Source of the DNA: Geobacter sp. | GTDB lineage: Bacteria > Desulfobacterota > Desulfuromonadia > Geobacterales > Geobacteraceae | Direction: 5' to 3' | Assembly (NCBI GenBank): GCA_003490025.1 | Contig: DNJC01000060.1 | Location: forward strand, 62,001-126,000 | Length of the DNA stretch: 64,000 nucleotides | Shown: positions 56,844-64,000 of the stretch, piece after piece | Layout: every line of letters starts with the position of its first letter | Position numbering within the stretch: position 1 is the stretch's first letter | The notes under the pieces: generated by a model | Seen by the model: the letters and a program-made list of their open reading frames with translations, nothing else | What the model was told of the DNA's origin: nothing | The model's database searches: none | Translations under genes and position numbers: made by a program

Positions 56844-58631
56844 ATGACGCCTATTGATGCATACGCCGCTGACCGCGGTGACACGGCCGGAGCAGTGAGG
56901 CGGGACGGAGTGATCAGGCTCGACGTCGAACTGCGGATTGCTTCACTGGATGAGGTCGCGGAGGAGCTTCTGTGCAACTGCCCCTCCGCCGTCCTCGGTT
57001 GCAGGGTTGACGACGTCGTCAACGTCGGCAACCTCGTGAATCTCATGGGAAGCGGCATCAGCTTCAGCAACCAGACGCTGGTGGTAGGGAATCGACAACT
57101 TCTCTGCAACTACACCCCGTTGCTCGAAGAAGGCAAAAGCTACGGCGGCGTTCTCACCCTTAGTTTTCCCGACGATGACCGGGACGATACCACCGAGTTG
57201 AACGAGCTGCTTCGCTCCGCCAACAGCTTCATGAACCTCGATTACGACGGCATCATCATCGTGGACCGTCACGGCAAGGTGGTGCTGGTCAACCAGTCCT
57301 TCGCCGACGTGCTCGATACCACCCCCCAGACCATGATCGGAAAGCACATCCATAAGGCCTACCATAACTCCCAGGCGTCGCGGATGCCGCTTGTCATCGA
57401 GACCGGCAGGCCCGAGATCGGCTACGTCCACTACATGAACGGGCGCGAGGTCATTTCCAGCCGGTTTCCGCTCATCAAGGACGGCAAGGTGATCGGCTGC
57501 ATGGGGAAGATCCTCTTCAAGGACATCCGGGAGATCACACTGATCGCCAATCGCTTGCAGAACACCCCCGAGACCCGCTCCCAGTCCCGGTCGGTCGCGG
57601 GCAAGGAATCGCTGTTCAAGTACGATGTCAACAGCATCATCGGGCAAAGCAGCAAAATGGCAGAGCTGAAGCAGAGCCTTTTGAAGGTCGCGGGGAAGGG
57701 ATCGAACGTCCTGCTGCGCGGCGAGAGCGGCACCGGCAAGGAACTCTTCGCGCACGCCCTCCATGCGGCGAGCCCCCGCCGCTATGCCGCCTTCGTCAAG
57801 GTCAACTGCGCGGCCATACCGGAACATCTCCTGGAATCGGAGCTCTTCGGCTATGCCGAAGGCGCCTTTACCGGGGCCAAGAAGGGAGGGCAGGTGGGGA
57901 AATTCGAGCAGGCCCACACCGGCACCATCTTCCTCGACGAGATCGGCGACATGCCCCTCAGCATGCAGGTCAAGATGCTGCGGGTCTTGCAGGAAAAGGA
58001 GTTGACCCAGCTCGGCAGCACCAGGCCTAAAACGGTCGACGTCCGGGTGGTGGCAGCCACCAACAGCAACCTGGAGCAGTTGGTCAAGGACGGCAAGTTC
58101 CGCGAGGATCTCTACTACCGCCTCAACGTGGTGTCGCTCAACATACCTGCGCTGCGCGAGCGCAAGGAGGATATCGCCGTCATCACGAACCACCTCATCA
58201 GCCAGTTCAACATAGAGTTCGGCCTGGAAATCCAGGGGCTAGATGCCGAGGCGTGGGGGCTCATCCGTGCCTACGACTGGCCTGGCAACATCCGCGAACT
58301 CCGCAACGTCCTCGAGAGCGCCTTCAATGTCACGACTGGACCCTTGATCCGTCGGGAGGACCTCCCCACCCAACTGGCACGGCTGATTCACGGCAACGCA
58401 GCGCAAACGCCCAGCGCGCCGCTGCCTGGGTTCGTGGAGGACCTCAGTCTCGGTCTTGGCTCCAAGAGCCTCGAAGAGATCGTGGAGAGCTTCGAGAGGC
58501 TTGTTATCGAAAAGGCCTTGGAACGCTGCAAAGGCAACAAGCTTCAGGCGGCACAGTTGCTTCGCATTTCCAGGCCCGGCTTTTACAAGAAACTGCAAAA
58601 ACTGTCCGGTCAAGGCGTTTTGGCGACTTGA
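56844..58631 (+). CDS. Sigma-54-dependent activator with PAS domain
   Basis: 595 aa. A first sensor region without recognisable motif (residues 1-110) is followed by a PAS domain (NLDYDGIIIVDRHGKVVLVN). The AAA+ domain follows with Walker A GESGTGKELFAHAL, GAFTGAKKGG (sigma-54 loop) and Walker B GTIFLDEIGDMPLS. It ends with a Fis-type helix-turn-helix (KGNKLQAAQLLRISRPGFYK). GAGGTAACC precedes the ATG. It lies immediately upstream of the second DUF485/ActP operon, which has a -24/-12 promoter and GTTAAC inverted repeats, so it is very probably that operon's activator. Confidence 0.9.
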   Translation: MTPIDAYAADRGDTAGAVRRDGVIRLDVELRIASLDEVAEELLCNCPSAVLGCRVDDVVNVGNLVNLMGSGISFSNQTLVVGNRQLLCNYTPLLEEGKSYGGVLTLSFPDDDRDDTTELNELLRSANSFMNLDYDGIIIVDRHGKVVLVNQSFADVLDTTPQTMIGKHIHKAYHNSQASRMPLVIETGRPEIGYVHYMNGREVISSRFPLIKDGKVIGCMGKILFKDIREITLIANRLQNTPETRSQSRSVAGKESLFKYDVNSIIGQSSKMAELKQSLLKVAGKGSNVLLRGESGTGKELFAHALHAASPRRYAAFVKVNCAAIPEHLLESELFGYAEGAFTGAKKGGQVGKFEQAHTGTIFLDEIGDMPLSMQVKMLRVLQEKELTQLGSTRPKTVDVRVVAATNSNLEQLVKDGKFREDLYYRLNVVSLNIPALRERKEDIAVITNHLISQFNIEFGLEIQGLDAEAWGLIRAYDWPGNIRELRNVLESAFNVTTGPLIRREDLPTQLARLIHGNAAQTPSAPLPGFVEDLSLGLGSKSLEEIVESFERLVIEKALERCKGNKLQAAQLLRISRPGFYKKLQKLSGQGVLAT

Positions 58632-58669
58632 TCACGGCCCCCTTTTCTCCCCTTTATCCCTCTCCGACA

Positions 58670-58696
58670 GCCGGGGGACGCCCCGGCCTCTTTTCT
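58670..58696 (+). terminator. Terminator after the sigma-54 activator gene
   Basis: GCCGGGG-GACG-CCCCGGC followed by CTCTTTTCT. Confidence 0.75.
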
Positions 58697-58834
58697 CGTC
58701 CCGTGCGAACCCCATCCCCCCTCCTGACCTCCCCCGACCCCATCCGCGCCACGCCCCCCGATACTTGCTTCTGAGAAAGTTAAAGCAGCTCCTTCTGGAA
58801 AGACGTAACCAATGGAGATACGCACCTGCCTAAC

Positions 58835-58872
58835 GTCCCCTCGCCCTCCGGGAGAGGGACAGGGTGAGGGAG
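58835..58872. repeat. Dispersed repeat, inverted CTCACCCC...GAGGG copy
   Basis: CCCCTCGCCCTCCGGGAGAG followed by GGACAGGGTGAGGGAG is the inverted form of the unit at 50637 and matches 50745-50787. Confidence 0.65.
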
Positions 58873-58971
58873 CTTTTGCGATAATGGAGTGCTCGGAACA
58901 ATGTTTTACATATACCTGAGCCTTGTACGTCCTTCTCTCATGCCCTGCCGTGGCCTGCTTTGGGATCGAAC

Positions 58972-59101
58972 GTTAACGATCTGTAAACGGCAGGAGACGC
59001 TGTTAACGTTTCTATAACAGGTTTTATGTTCCTGAAACTACGTAACTTTTTACCATTCCACCCCGTCCTGCCTGCTCCGCCTGTCAACAGGTGTTAACAC
59101 C
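58972..59101. promoter_or_regulatory. Probable activator-binding region: GTTAAC inverted repeats
   Basis: GTTAAC occurs at 58972-58977, 59002-59007 and 59093-59098. The last is the centre of a perfect palindrome GGTGTTAACACC (59090-59101). The second lies in CTGTTA-N9-TAACAG (59000-59020). These sites are 110-240 bp upstream of the -24/-12 promoter at 59209, the expected enhancer position for the adjacent sigma-54 activator. Confidence 0.55.
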
Positions 59102-59208
59102 GGCTGTTATGTCCCGACCGGCGCCTCAATCGCCAGGCAGACCACAAACATGCAGAATTGCGGCACTGTTGCCGCCTTCTGTTGCCGGTAATTATAAAAA
59201 CAATGTTT

Positions 59209-59224
59209 TGGCATTATCGTTGCT
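59209..59224 (+). promoter_or_regulatory. Sigma-54 promoter of the second DUF485/ActP operon
   Basis: TGGCATT-ATCG-TTGCT matches the -24/-12 consensus, with GG and GC ten bases apart. Transcription would start near 59236, 48 nt before the DUF485 gene. Confidence 0.78.
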
Positions 59225-59283
59225 CCTGTTGTGTCCCAACCTGTGAACCTCCCGATATCCCCCCTGCGAAAAGGAGCGAAAAA

Positions 59284-59592
59284 ATGACAGAAAAAGCGTA
59301 CGACTGGGCCGCCATAGCCGGCCATCCAAGGTTCAAGGAACTGCACAGCAAGAAAGTCGCCTTCATGTACGGCTGGTGGGCCTTTTCAGCCGGATGCTAC
59401 TTCTTGCTGCTTCTCGGTGCAGGCTACACCCCGGGACTCTTCAGCATTGAAGTGATCGGCAACATCAATGTCGGGTATCTCTTCGCCCTGGCGCAGTTCG
59501 TCATCAGCTTCTTCATAGCCATCCACTACGGCAGGGTCGCAGACCGCGACTTCGACCGTCTGACCAAGGAACTTGTCGAGCAGATCCAATAG
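59284..59592 (+). CDS. DUF485 membrane protein (ActP partner), copy 2
   Basis: 102 aa from the ATG at 59284 (AAAAGGAG upstream). It has the same plan as copy 1: YDWAAIAGHPRFKELHSKKV, helices WWAFSAGCYFLLLLGAGYTP and YLFALAQFVISFFIAIHYGR, and VADRDFDRLTKELVEQ. It lies 10 bp before the ActP gene. Confidence 0.92.
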   Translation: MTEKAYDWAAIAGHPRFKELHSKKVAFMYGWWAFSAGCYFLLLLGAGYTPGLFSIEVIGNINVGYLFALAQFVISFFIAIHYGRVADRDFDRLTKELVEQIQ

Positions 59593-59601
59593 GGGGAAAA
59601 C

Positions 59602-61557
59602 ATGAAACGCATCGTGGCATCCGCAATCATCGCCATCTCCATTGGAGGGGCGGCTCTCGCCGCCGAACCCGCCGGGGGGACGCTAAATCCGCAACCTGCG
59701 GGAGCCTCAGTCAAGGTTCTTCCCGCTCCCGCCCAACCCGCCGCCTCAACCGCGTCCGCAGCCGCCCAAAGCGCCGCCCCGGCCAAGGTGAAGACCAACA
59801 AGACCATCACCCTGAGCATGTTCGCTCTCATCATTTTGTCCACCATGGGGGTGGTGGTCTGGGCCGCCAGGAAAACCCGCACGGCGGCGGATTTCTACAC
59901 GGCCGGCGGCGGCATCAGCGGTCTGCAGAACGGCTGGGCCATCACCGGTGACGTGGTCTCTGCCGCCTCGTTCCTCGGCATGTCGGGGCTGATCTCGCTC
60001 TACGGCATCGACGGCTTCATGTACTCCACCGGACCGATCCTCGGCTTTGTCACCATACTGCTCATCATGGCGGAGCCGCTCAGGAATTGCGGGAAATACA
60101 CCATGGGGGACATCCTTTGTCACCGCGCCTCCGCAAAGCCGGTACGTGCAGCCGCAGCCATTTCCACCGTGGCGGTTTCGACCTTTTACCTCCTGGCCCA
60201 GATGGTCGGTGCGGGAAAGCTGATGCAACTCCTTCTGGACATCCCCTATAAGGTGGCCGTGATAGGGGTCGGCAGCCTCCTCATCGTCTACGTGGTCTTC
60301 GGTGGCATGAAGGCCACCACCTGGGTCCAGATCATCAAGGCGGCGCTCCTTTTGGCGGCGGCGGTGCTCCTGTCGCTCCTGGTGGCGCTCAAGGCCGGGG
60401 TGAACCCGATCCGCTTCTTTGCCGACGTGGTCAACAACGACTTCATTCAGGATCACGTGCGTATGGCCGTGCTCAAGCATCCCGTGGCCGAGCCCGGAAT
60501 GGACTACGGCAAGCGGTTCCTGCAACCCGGCCTTTTCCTGAAGAATCCGCTGGACCAGATCTCCCTGGGACTCGCCTGGGTACTGGGGGCGGCCGGTCTT
60601 CCGCACATCATGATGCGCTTCTTCACGGTCCCGAACGCCAAGGAGGCGCGCAAGTCGATCAAGATCGCGGTCTTCCTGATGGGCGCCTTCTTCATCATGA
60701 CCACCTTCCTAGGCTTCGGCGCCGCCATCCACATCACGCCGCAGAAGATCGCGGCCATGGACAAGGGGGGCAACATGGCGACCCTGCTTCTGGCCCAGGC
60801 CATGGGCGGAGGCGAGGGTACCATCGGCGGAGACCTCTTCCTCGCCTTCGTCTGCGCCGTGGCCTTCGCCACCATCCTCGCCGTTGTCTCCGGCCTGGTT
60901 CTGGCAGCCTCTGCCGCCATCGCCCATGACATCTACGTCAACATCATCAAGGATGGCAAGGCGGATCAGCGCGAGCAGGTCAGGACCGCCCGCATCACCT
61001 CGCTGGTGGTCGGTGCCGCAGCCATCTGGATGGGGATCGCCGCGGAGAAGGAGAACATAGTCGCACTGGTCGCACTGGCCTTTGCCGTCGCCGCCTCCGG
61101 CAACTTCCCGGTCATCATGCTTTCCCTGTTCTGGCGCAGGTTCAATACGGCCGGCATCGTCTCCGGGATAGTGGTCGGGACCGTGGCAGCCATTGGGCTC
61201 GTGCTGGTTTCCCCCAACATGACCTATCCCAAGAAGGTCGCGGCCGATGCCAGGAAGGTGGCCGACGCGCTGGAGAAGAAAAAGGCGTCCGGCGTCACGC
61301 TGGCCGTGCAGGAGCAAAAGGCGCTCGATAAGGCGACGGCCGATTACCGGAAGAACAAGGACGGGAAGTCGATGATGGGACTCGATGCGCCTCTCTTCCC
61401 GCTCAAGAACCCCGGCATCGTCTCCATCCCTCTGGGCTTTCTGGCTGCCGTCGTCGGCTGCCTTGCCTTCCGGGACCGGCGGGCGGAAGAGATGTTCGAC
61501 GAGATCTACGTCCGTCAGAGCACAGGGATCGGCATCGCCAAGGCGGCCGAACACTAG
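59602..61557 (+). CDS. ActP-like cation/acetate symporter (SSS family), copy 2
   Basis: 651 aa and a close paralogue of the protein at 48615, including the Ala/Pro-rich N-terminal stretch and the hydrophilic insert before the last helix (KVADALEKKKASGVTLAVQE). DNA stretches are also identical over about 40 bp (for example near 60762 and 49779), so the duplication is recent or the genes exchange sequence. It should import acetate or another short acid. Under its own sigma-54 promoter, unlike copy 1. Confidence 0.9.
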   Translation: MKRIVASAIIAISIGGAALAAEPAGGTLNPQPAGASVKVLPAPAQPAASTASAAAQSAAPAKVKTNKTITLSMFALIILSTMGVVVWAARKTRTAADFYTAGGGISGLQNGWAITGDVVSAASFLGMSGLISLYGIDGFMYSTGPILGFVTILLIMAEPLRNCGKYTMGDILCHRASAKPVRAAAAISTVAVSTFYLLAQMVGAGKLMQLLLDIPYKVAVIGVGSLLIVYVVFGGMKATTWVQIIKAALLLAAAVLLSLLVALKAGVNPIRFFADVVNNDFIQDHVRMAVLKHPVAEPGMDYGKRFLQPGLFLKNPLDQISLGLAWVLGAAGLPHIMMRFFTVPNAKEARKSIKIAVFLMGAFFIMTTFLGFGAAIHITPQKIAAMDKGGNMATLLLAQAMGGGEGTIGGDLFLAFVCAVAFATILAVVSGLVLAASAAIAHDIYVNIIKDGKADQREQVRTARITSLVVGAAAIWMGIAAEKENIVALVALAFAVAASGNFPVIMLSLFWRRFNTAGIVSGIVVGTVAAIGLVLVSPNMTYPKKVAADARKVADALEKKKASGVTLAVQEQKALDKATADYRKNKDGKSMMGLDAPLFPLKNPGIVSIPLGFLAAVVGCLAFRDRRAEEMFDEIYVRQSTGIGIAKAAEH

Positions 61558-61622
61558 AGCCGCTATCCAACCCAATGACGCAGCACGTGCCATGCAATTT
61601 CAATAGAAAACGGAGGACGCAG

Positions 61623-62969
61623 ATGATCTACAGAGGTTTCATATTGGCAGCCGCCGCGGTTCTGTTCGCTGTTCCGGCCCTGGCCCAGGAAATTCCCCAG
61701 GCCACGGCACCCGGATACAACTGCGATTTCCAGCCTTCCTGCGAGGTCGCTCCCGGCATCTACGGGAAGATGTCTTCGCCGGTCAGCAGCAAGTTCAACC
61801 TTTCCCTCGGCGGGTTCGTCAAGCTCGACTACGCCTACAACTCGGTCAACCTCGGAGCGAACGGCGCGCTCGGTTCGCTGCAAAACGGCATCCCGAAGGA
61901 GAGTTCGCTGGCAGGGCAGCAGGATCAATCGATTTTCACGGCCCGCCAGTCCCGGCTCTGGTTCAAGGCTGCCGGCCCCACCTTCCGTGGCGCGAAGACC
62001 AGCGCCATCGTCGAGGTCGATTTCTACGGCGGGGGAGGTTCCTCCAACGAGAGCCCCAACATGCGCCTGAGGCTCGCCAACGGCTCGCTCGACTGGACCA
62101 ACACCCAGCTTCTGTTCGGCCAGGCCTATGACATCTTCGGACCGGCGATTTCCTCGACCATCGACTTCGGTTCCGGCAACAAGACCGGCGCGCCGAACAA
62201 CCCCCGGGTCCCCCAGATCAGGCTGACTCAGAGGGTCGATCTGACCCCGGACAACGCCCTGCGTCTCGTGGTGGGCGTGCAGAACCCGGTGCAGGACAGC
62301 AACGCCCAGAGCGGCAGCGCCACCGATACCTGGGGGGGGACACCCAACGTGGCGGGCCAGGCGATGCTGGTCAGCAAGACGCTTGGCGTCGCCCCCGGTT
62401 ATTTCGGCCTTTCGCTGAACTCGCTCACCGCCGGCTTCTTCGGCCTGTACGGGAAGCAGGACCTCGGAGGGAACAGCAAGTCCGTGGACAGCTGGGGGTA
62501 CGGCTTCTACACCTTCGTGCCGCTGCTGTCGTCTGCCGACGGCAAGTCCAGGGCCAGGACCGCGTCCTTCGAGGGTGAGGCCTACCTGGCGGCCAACCAG
62601 AGCGTCAACGGCGCCACCGCCGGCGCCTTCGTCGGTCCGACCGGTGCCAGGACCGCAGCCAAAGGGTATGGCTGCTACGGTCAGATCATCCTCTATCCGG
62701 TCCAGGAGTTCGGCGTGGCGGCGGGTTACGGGCGGCGCAGCGCCTACGACTACGGAAGCTACTCCGGCATCCCGAACTTCGAGAAGTACAATTCGAACAT
62801 GTACGCCAACATCTCCTACGATCTAAACGCGGCAGTGCGGGTCGCGGTCGAGTACCAGCACCTCAAGACCAAGTACGGCAATGTCGCCAACGGCACCGGG
62901 AACCTCGCGGGTCTCTCCGACCAGGGGAGCGCCGATGTCGGACGCCTGGCGGCGTTCTATTTCTTCTGA
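61623..62969 (+). CDS. Outer-membrane porin
   Basis: 448 aa from the ATG at 61623 (GGAGG upstream). A signal peptide (ILAAAAVLFAVPALA) is followed by a strand-rich mature protein: KFNLSLGGFVKLDYAYNSVN, FTARQSRLWFKAAGPTFRGA, and a C-terminal Phe (VGRLAAFYFF) as in barrel proteins. This looks like the trimeric porin family found beside Geobacter transporters. It is 65 bp after ActP and in the same direction, so it probably gives the substrate acid a way through the outer membrane. Only a repeat cluster follows. Confidence 0.82.
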   Translation: MIYRGFILAAAAVLFAVPALAQEIPQATAPGYNCDFQPSCEVAPGIYGKMSSPVSSKFNLSLGGFVKLDYAYNSVNLGANGALGSLQNGIPKESSLAGQQDQSIFTARQSRLWFKAAGPTFRGAKTSAIVEVDFYGGGGSSNESPNMRLRLANGSLDWTNTQLLFGQAYDIFGPAISSTIDFGSGNKTGAPNNPRVPQIRLTQRVDLTPDNALRLVVGVQNPVQDSNAQSGSATDTWGGTPNVAGQAMLVSKTLGVAPGYFGLSLNSLTAGFFGLYGKQDLGGNSKSVDSWGYGFYTFVPLLSSADGKSRARTASFEGEAYLAANQSVNGATAGAFVGPTGARTAAKGYGCYGQIILYPVQEFGVAAGYGRRSAYDYGSYSGIPNFEKYNSNMYANISYDLNAAVRVAVEYQHLKTKYGNVANGTGNLAGLSDQGSADVGRLAAFYFF

Positions 62970-62983
62970 TCTTCCGCTGCGTT

Positions 62984-63163
62984 AGAGAAAAAGGGGACAA
63001 GAGAAAAAGGGAGAGAAAAAGGGGACAGGCTACTTATTAGGGGCATCGCTGTAGAGAAAAGGGGACAGGCTACTTATTAGGGGCATCGCTGGAAAAAGCA
63101 GCCTGTCCCCTTTTCTCCCCCCCTTTTCTCCCCTGGATAATGCAGCCTGTCCCCTTTTCTCCG
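62984..63163. repeat. REP-like cluster (AAAAGGGGACAGGCTAC repeats)
   Basis: Two direct copies of a 31-bp unit (GGGGACAGGCTACTTATTAG plus GGGCATCGCTG) occur at 63021-63051 and 63061-63091. Two inverted AGCCTGTCCCCTTTTCTC units follow at about 63101-63118 and 63144-63161, and two partial units precede them near 62984 and 63001. Such GGGGACAGGC units are common where REP-associated transposases act, but no transposase is in the window. The element can fold into long hairpins. Confidence 0.75.
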
Positions 63164-63189
63164 TGGGGTAATTCTCTGAAGGAGACGTC

Positions 63190-64000
63190 ATGGACATGCC
63201 ATCGCTTCAAGATTCAACGCTGGAACTATCCGGGAGGGTGGCGCAGCTTACCTTCCGGCGCAACGACGTCCGCAACGCCCTGACCGGCACCGCCCTGGTC
63301 GACGACATTCTGGCCGCCCTGGAGTGGGCGGACAGGACGCCGGCCGTTTCGGTCCTGATCATGACCGGTGAGGGGGCCGTCTTCTCCAGTGGCGGCAACG
63401 TGAAGGAGATGCAGGAGCGACGCGGCATCTTCGGGGGAAGCGCGCTGGAGATCCATGACCAGTACCGCCGCGGCATCCAGCGGCTTCCGTTGGCCATGGA
63501 GCAGGCGGAGATACCGCTGATCGCGGCGGTGAACGGCCCCGCCATCGGCGCGGGTTTCGACCTGGCCTGCATGTGTGACCTGCGCCTCGCCTCCACCAAG
63601 GCTGTGGTGGGGGAAACCTTCGTCAATCTCGGCATCATACCGGGCGACGGCGGCGCCTGGTTCCTGCAACGCCTGATCGGGTACCAGAAGGCTGCGGAAA
63701 TGACCCTCACGGGCCGGCTGGTTTCGGCCGCCGAGGCCCTGCAACTCGGCATATTCCTGGAGCTTGCGGAACCGGATCAGCTCCTGGAGAGAACCCGGGA
63801 GCTGGCCCGGCAGATAGCGGAAAAGCCCCCGCAGGCCCTGCGGCTCACCAAAAGGCTGCTTAAGTTGGCCCAGCGCGGAACGCTCCCCGATTTCCTGGGA
63901 ACCTGCGCCTCGCTGCAGGCCATGGCCCACCATACCTGCGACCACCACGAAGCCGTTGCCGCTTTCCTGGAGAAAAGAACCGCCGTCTTCACCGGCAGCT
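63190..64000 (+). CDS. Enoyl-CoA hydratase/isomerase (crotonase) family, cut by the window end
   Basis: 270 codons are visible and the frame is still open at the window end; the family is usually about 255-270 aa, so little is missing. The two oxyanion-hole regions are FSSGGNVKEMQERR and AAVNGPAIGAGFDLACMCDL. The Glu in VVGETFVNLGIIPGDGGAWF is the catalytic acid position. The ATG at 63190 follows GGAGACGTC. It may hydrate enoyl-CoAs in fatty- or aromatic-acid breakdown. It is the first gene after the repeat cluster and its neighbours are unknown. Confidence 0.85.
   Translation, partial: MDMPSLQDSTLELSGRVAQLTFRRNDVRNALTGTALVDDILAALEWADRTPAVSVLIMTGEGAVFSSGGNVKEMQERRGIFGGSALEIHDQYRRGIQRLPLAMEQAEIPLIAAVNGPAIGAGFDLACMCDLRLASTKAVVGETFVNLGIIPGDGGAWFLQRLIGYQKAAEMTLTGRLVSAAEALQLGIFLELAEPDQLLERTRELARQIAEKPPQALRLTKRLLKLAQRGTLPDFLGTCASLQAMAHHTCDHHEAVAAFLEKRTAVFTGS

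Noticed and set aside
62984..63163. CRISPR array
   Set aside because: There are only two full direct copies, no regular unique spacers, and inverted copies are mixed in; this is a REP-like cluster.

Overview
The window looks like chromosome of a Geobacter-type delta-proteobacterium (Desulfuromonadia; Geobacter, Geomonas or Citrifermentans-like). The assignment is inferred from gene content: paired DUF485/ActP acetate transporters, a succinyl-CoA:acetate CoA-transferase, an IcmF fused acyl-CoA mutase, several chemoreceptors, sigma-54 promoters, and GC-rich DNA with dispersed intergenic hairpin repeats. No rRNA, tRNA, CRISPR array or intact insertion sequence was seen.

Region 1 (1-18.5 kb) is the most distinctive part. 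A cut-off chemoreceptor and an AcoR-type sigma-54 activator (minus strand) face a long plus-strand operon. The operon holds a five-subunit ATP-dependent ketone carboxylase of the acetophenone-carboxylase (Apc1-5) type, a CobW-family metallochaperone GTPase, both subunits of a 3-oxoacid CoA-transferase, a thiolase with a small OB-fold (DUF35-like) partner, a zinc secondary-alcohol dehydrogenase, a ribbon-helix-helix protein and an outer-membrane channel. Together they predict: secondary alcohol -> methyl ketone -> (CO2 + ATP) 3-oxoacid -> 3-oxoacyl-CoA -> acetyl-CoA + acyl-CoA. A consensus -24/-12 promoter lies at 2915-2930, and an array of GTCTCA/TGAGAC half-sites lies about 140 bp upstream. 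Two small unknown genes and an IclR regulator follow.

Region 2 (19.4-35.7 kb) is mostly housekeeping: a compact toxin-antitoxin pair, gltD and gltB (glutamate synthase, with a probable sigma-54 promoter), an adenine deaminase, a CsbD protein, a lipid A-type acyltransferase, a cold-shock protein, and an Lrp regulator followed by a diaminopimelate decarboxylase. Two paralogous secreted TPR-type proteins lie 6 kb apart and share gene layout and promoter.

Region 3 (35.7-45.4 kb) is signalling: two divergent chemoreceptors with no periplasmic domain (one ending in PilZ), a large Cache-HAMP-PAS-PAS chemoreceptor whose two PAS domains carry cysteine clusters, a thioesterase, a histidine kinase and a MerR regulator. 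The three chemoreceptors have sigma-28-like promoters.

Region 4 (45.4-64 kb) is short-chain fatty-acid use: MerR divergent from CoA-transferase-IclR-DUF485-ActP; a hypothetical protein and IcmF; a nitroreductase overlapping an M24 peptidase; a sigma-54 activator followed by a second DUF485-ActP pair under a -24/-12 promoter, then a porin; and a crotonase cut by the window end. Intergenic gaps here carry several repeat families.
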